Assembly: GCA_013141175.1 (NCBI GenBank)
Contig: JABFRN010000001.1
Coordinates: 682,001 to 746,000, forward strand
DNA: 64,000 nucleotides
Direction: 5' to 3'
From: Lysobacter sp.
GTDB lineage: Bacteria > Pseudomonadota > Gammaproteobacteria > Xanthomonadales > Xanthomonadaceae
Position 1 is the first letter of the stretch; each line of letters begins with the position of its first letter. The translations under genes and the position numbers were made by a program. Shown in pieces: positions 62,988 to 64,000 of this stretch. Under the pieces are notes generated by a model. The model ran no database searches, had not been told where the DNA came from, and worked only from the letters and a program-made list of their open reading frames with translations.

Positions 62988-64000
62988 TCAGCGACCCGGC
63001 ACTCGGCAGCAGTGGACCCAAGGCGTCACCATCTGCGCATTGCTGTCCAGGTTGTAGACGAAGAAATTGCCGGACGTCGGGCCCATGTAACCATCCGCCA
63101 TCACCACCTTCTGCGCCGCCTGGAAGCCCGCATTGGTGGAGCCGTAGCCTACAGGACAGCTCACGCCGAATCCGTAGCCATACGTGTTGGCCGGCACGCT
63201 GGCCGCTGAGCCGCTGACCGTGATGCAATCCAGCGCGGTCGCCAGCGGCGGCGCGAAGTAGCCGACGATGTCCGCGACGTAATGCGTGGTCGATGTCGTG
63301 TAAACCGTGAAATCGAATGACGCCACCGGGTTGGGGATCTGGGCGATGATCGCGTTGTTGATCGGCTGGGTCGCCGGATAGTTGACGCTCGCTGCATTGG
63401 GCTGTGTCGTACCGAACGGGTACACCGTCGCGTGACCAGCTGCGCCAATCGGTACCGCGGTGAAGTTCAAAGCCACCGCAGTCGCGCTCAAGCCCAGTGT
63501 GCCGCAGTCCGTGGCACTGCCACCTTGGCTTGTGAAGTTGCTCGCATTCTTGGCGACGAAGCTCCGGGTCGTACCTGCCGGAATCGCTCCGGCGGCGGTG
63601 CTGCGGGTATCGAGGATCCGGCAGGGTTGGACCGGGGTATAGACCAGATCCCGGTTCAGATCGCCGAACTTGGCGGCGACGGCTTTGGCGTCGCTTCCGC
63701 CCGGAGCGAGCCGGGCCAGACGATCAATCGCCTGGCTGTCGCTCAGTCGATGCCCGGTGCCGGCCAGTTCGGCCATCGCCCCTTCGAACGTGTCGCGCTT
63801 GAGCGCGTTGCGGAAGTTGGTCGAATCGGCCGACACGAAATTGGAGACCATGCGTTGCGCCCATGTGCTGACCGGTACACGGTAGACGCGCTGCACGTAG
63901 GCACCCCACTTGAGCACGAACTGACGCGTCATCCGACCGCGCTCCTTCGGCGACAACTTCGCAGCGGAAACGGCCGTGGGAATGAGCGCCTGTTGCTTGT
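62988..64000 (-). CDS. Secreted protein with beta-sandwich cell-surface domain, partial at N-terminus
   Basis: The reading frame is open to the right edge, so the N-terminus is missing. Visible residues begin after a hydrophobic, signal-like stretch and contain a helical 'LSPKERGRMTRQFVLKWGAYVQRVY' region, then a beta-rich domain with the recurring pattern CRILDTR...AIPAG, ALNFTAVPIGAAGHATVYPFG, and YVADIVGYF. This domain form is frequent in surface and secreted proteins, including actinobacterial hydrolases. Two CC-containing C-terminal cysteines (VHCCRVPGR). No function is assigned. Confidence 0.75.
   Translation of the reverse strand, partial: KQQALIPTAVSAAKLSPKERGRMTRQFVLKWGAYVQRVYRVPVSTWAQRMVSNFVSADSTNFRNALKRDTFEGAMAELAGTGHRLSDSQAIDRLARLAPGGSDAKAVAAKFGDLNRDLVYTPVQPCRILDTRSTAAGAIPAGTTRSFVAKNASNFTSQGGSATDCGTLGLSATAVALNFTAVPIGAAGHATVYPFGTTQPNAASVNYPATQPINNAIIAQIPNPVASFDFTVYTTSTTHYVADIVGYFAPPLATALDCITVSGSAASVPANTYGYGFGVSCPVGYGSTNAGFQAAQKVVMADGYMGPTSGNFFVYNLDSNAQMVTPWVHCCRVPGR

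Overview
The window looks like chromosomal DNA of a high-GC gammaproteobacterium of the Xanthomonadaceae/Lysobacteraceae (Xanthomonas, Lysobacter, Luteimonas relatives). The main reasons are an xps-type type II secretion operon in the order gspE-F-G-H-I-J-K-L-M-N, pilT/pilU divergent from yggS-proC, a SAM-I riboswitch before a metX-metB-hom operon, a GTP-type PEP carboxykinase, and a long TonB-dependent receptor. Nearly all of the sequence is coding. I saw no rRNA, tRNA, CRISPR array, transposase or prophage. This is a family-level inference from gene content, not a search result.

Layout. (1) 1-11.7 kb, minus strand: type II secretion genes from gspE down to a truncated gspN at the left edge, with an extra Sel1-like gene between gspE and gspF, preceded by the twitching-motility ATPases pilU and pilT. 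(2) 11.9-20 kb: yggS, proC, a DUF4426 lipoprotein, a cobalamin-binding-protein-like gene, an unknown lipoprotein, pdxH, dodecin, aroK-aroB, a small WGR-like gene and hemE. (3) 20-26.5 kb: a very long hybrid sensor kinase with a beta-propeller input domain, part of which is strikingly AT-rich, divergent from a yceI - cytochrome b561 - yceI operon, then a haem c-binding protein and a glutaredoxin-like protein. (4) 26.5-31.8 kb: sdaA and the riboswitch-controlled methionine operon metX-metB-hom. (5) 31.9-44.8 kb: a phytase-like lipoprotein, an M23 peptidase, tag, prfC, a sulfotransferase/aspartyl-hydroxylase pair, a hemolysin III protein, a phospholipase C-type phosphoesterase with an unusual C-terminal domain, a CBS protein, a glycosyltransferase, mtgA and hslO. 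(6) 44.9-51.4 kb: an unknown exported protein, a TonB-dependent receptor with a clear terminator, a 2OG-Fe(II) oxygenase and a TPR-sulfotransferase. (7) 51.4-64 kb: pckG, a TetR regulator divergent from a FadE-type acyl-CoA dehydrogenase, a thioesterase-like protein, small membrane proteins, an MFS/ATP-ADP-carrier-like transporter, a GMC oxidoreductase, etfB-etfA, and a secreted protein that runs off the right edge.

Functional links. FadE passes electrons to ETF, and both are encoded here with a TetR repressor candidate. The T2SS operon and the type IV pilus retraction motors share ATPase and pilin families but act in different machines. metX, metB and hom are translationally coupled by four-base ATGA overlaps behind one SAM riboswitch. 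The most unusual theme is that two unlinked loci each place a sulfotransferase directly upstream of an Fe(II)/2-oxoglutarate hydroxylase on the same strand. One of them sits next to a TonB-dependent receptor. This is the best candidate for an undescribed modification or uptake system, but the link is inferred from gene order only. Several self-complementary repeat elements (pilT-pilU, etfB-etfA, M23-tag) lie inside or between operons and may affect RNA processing.
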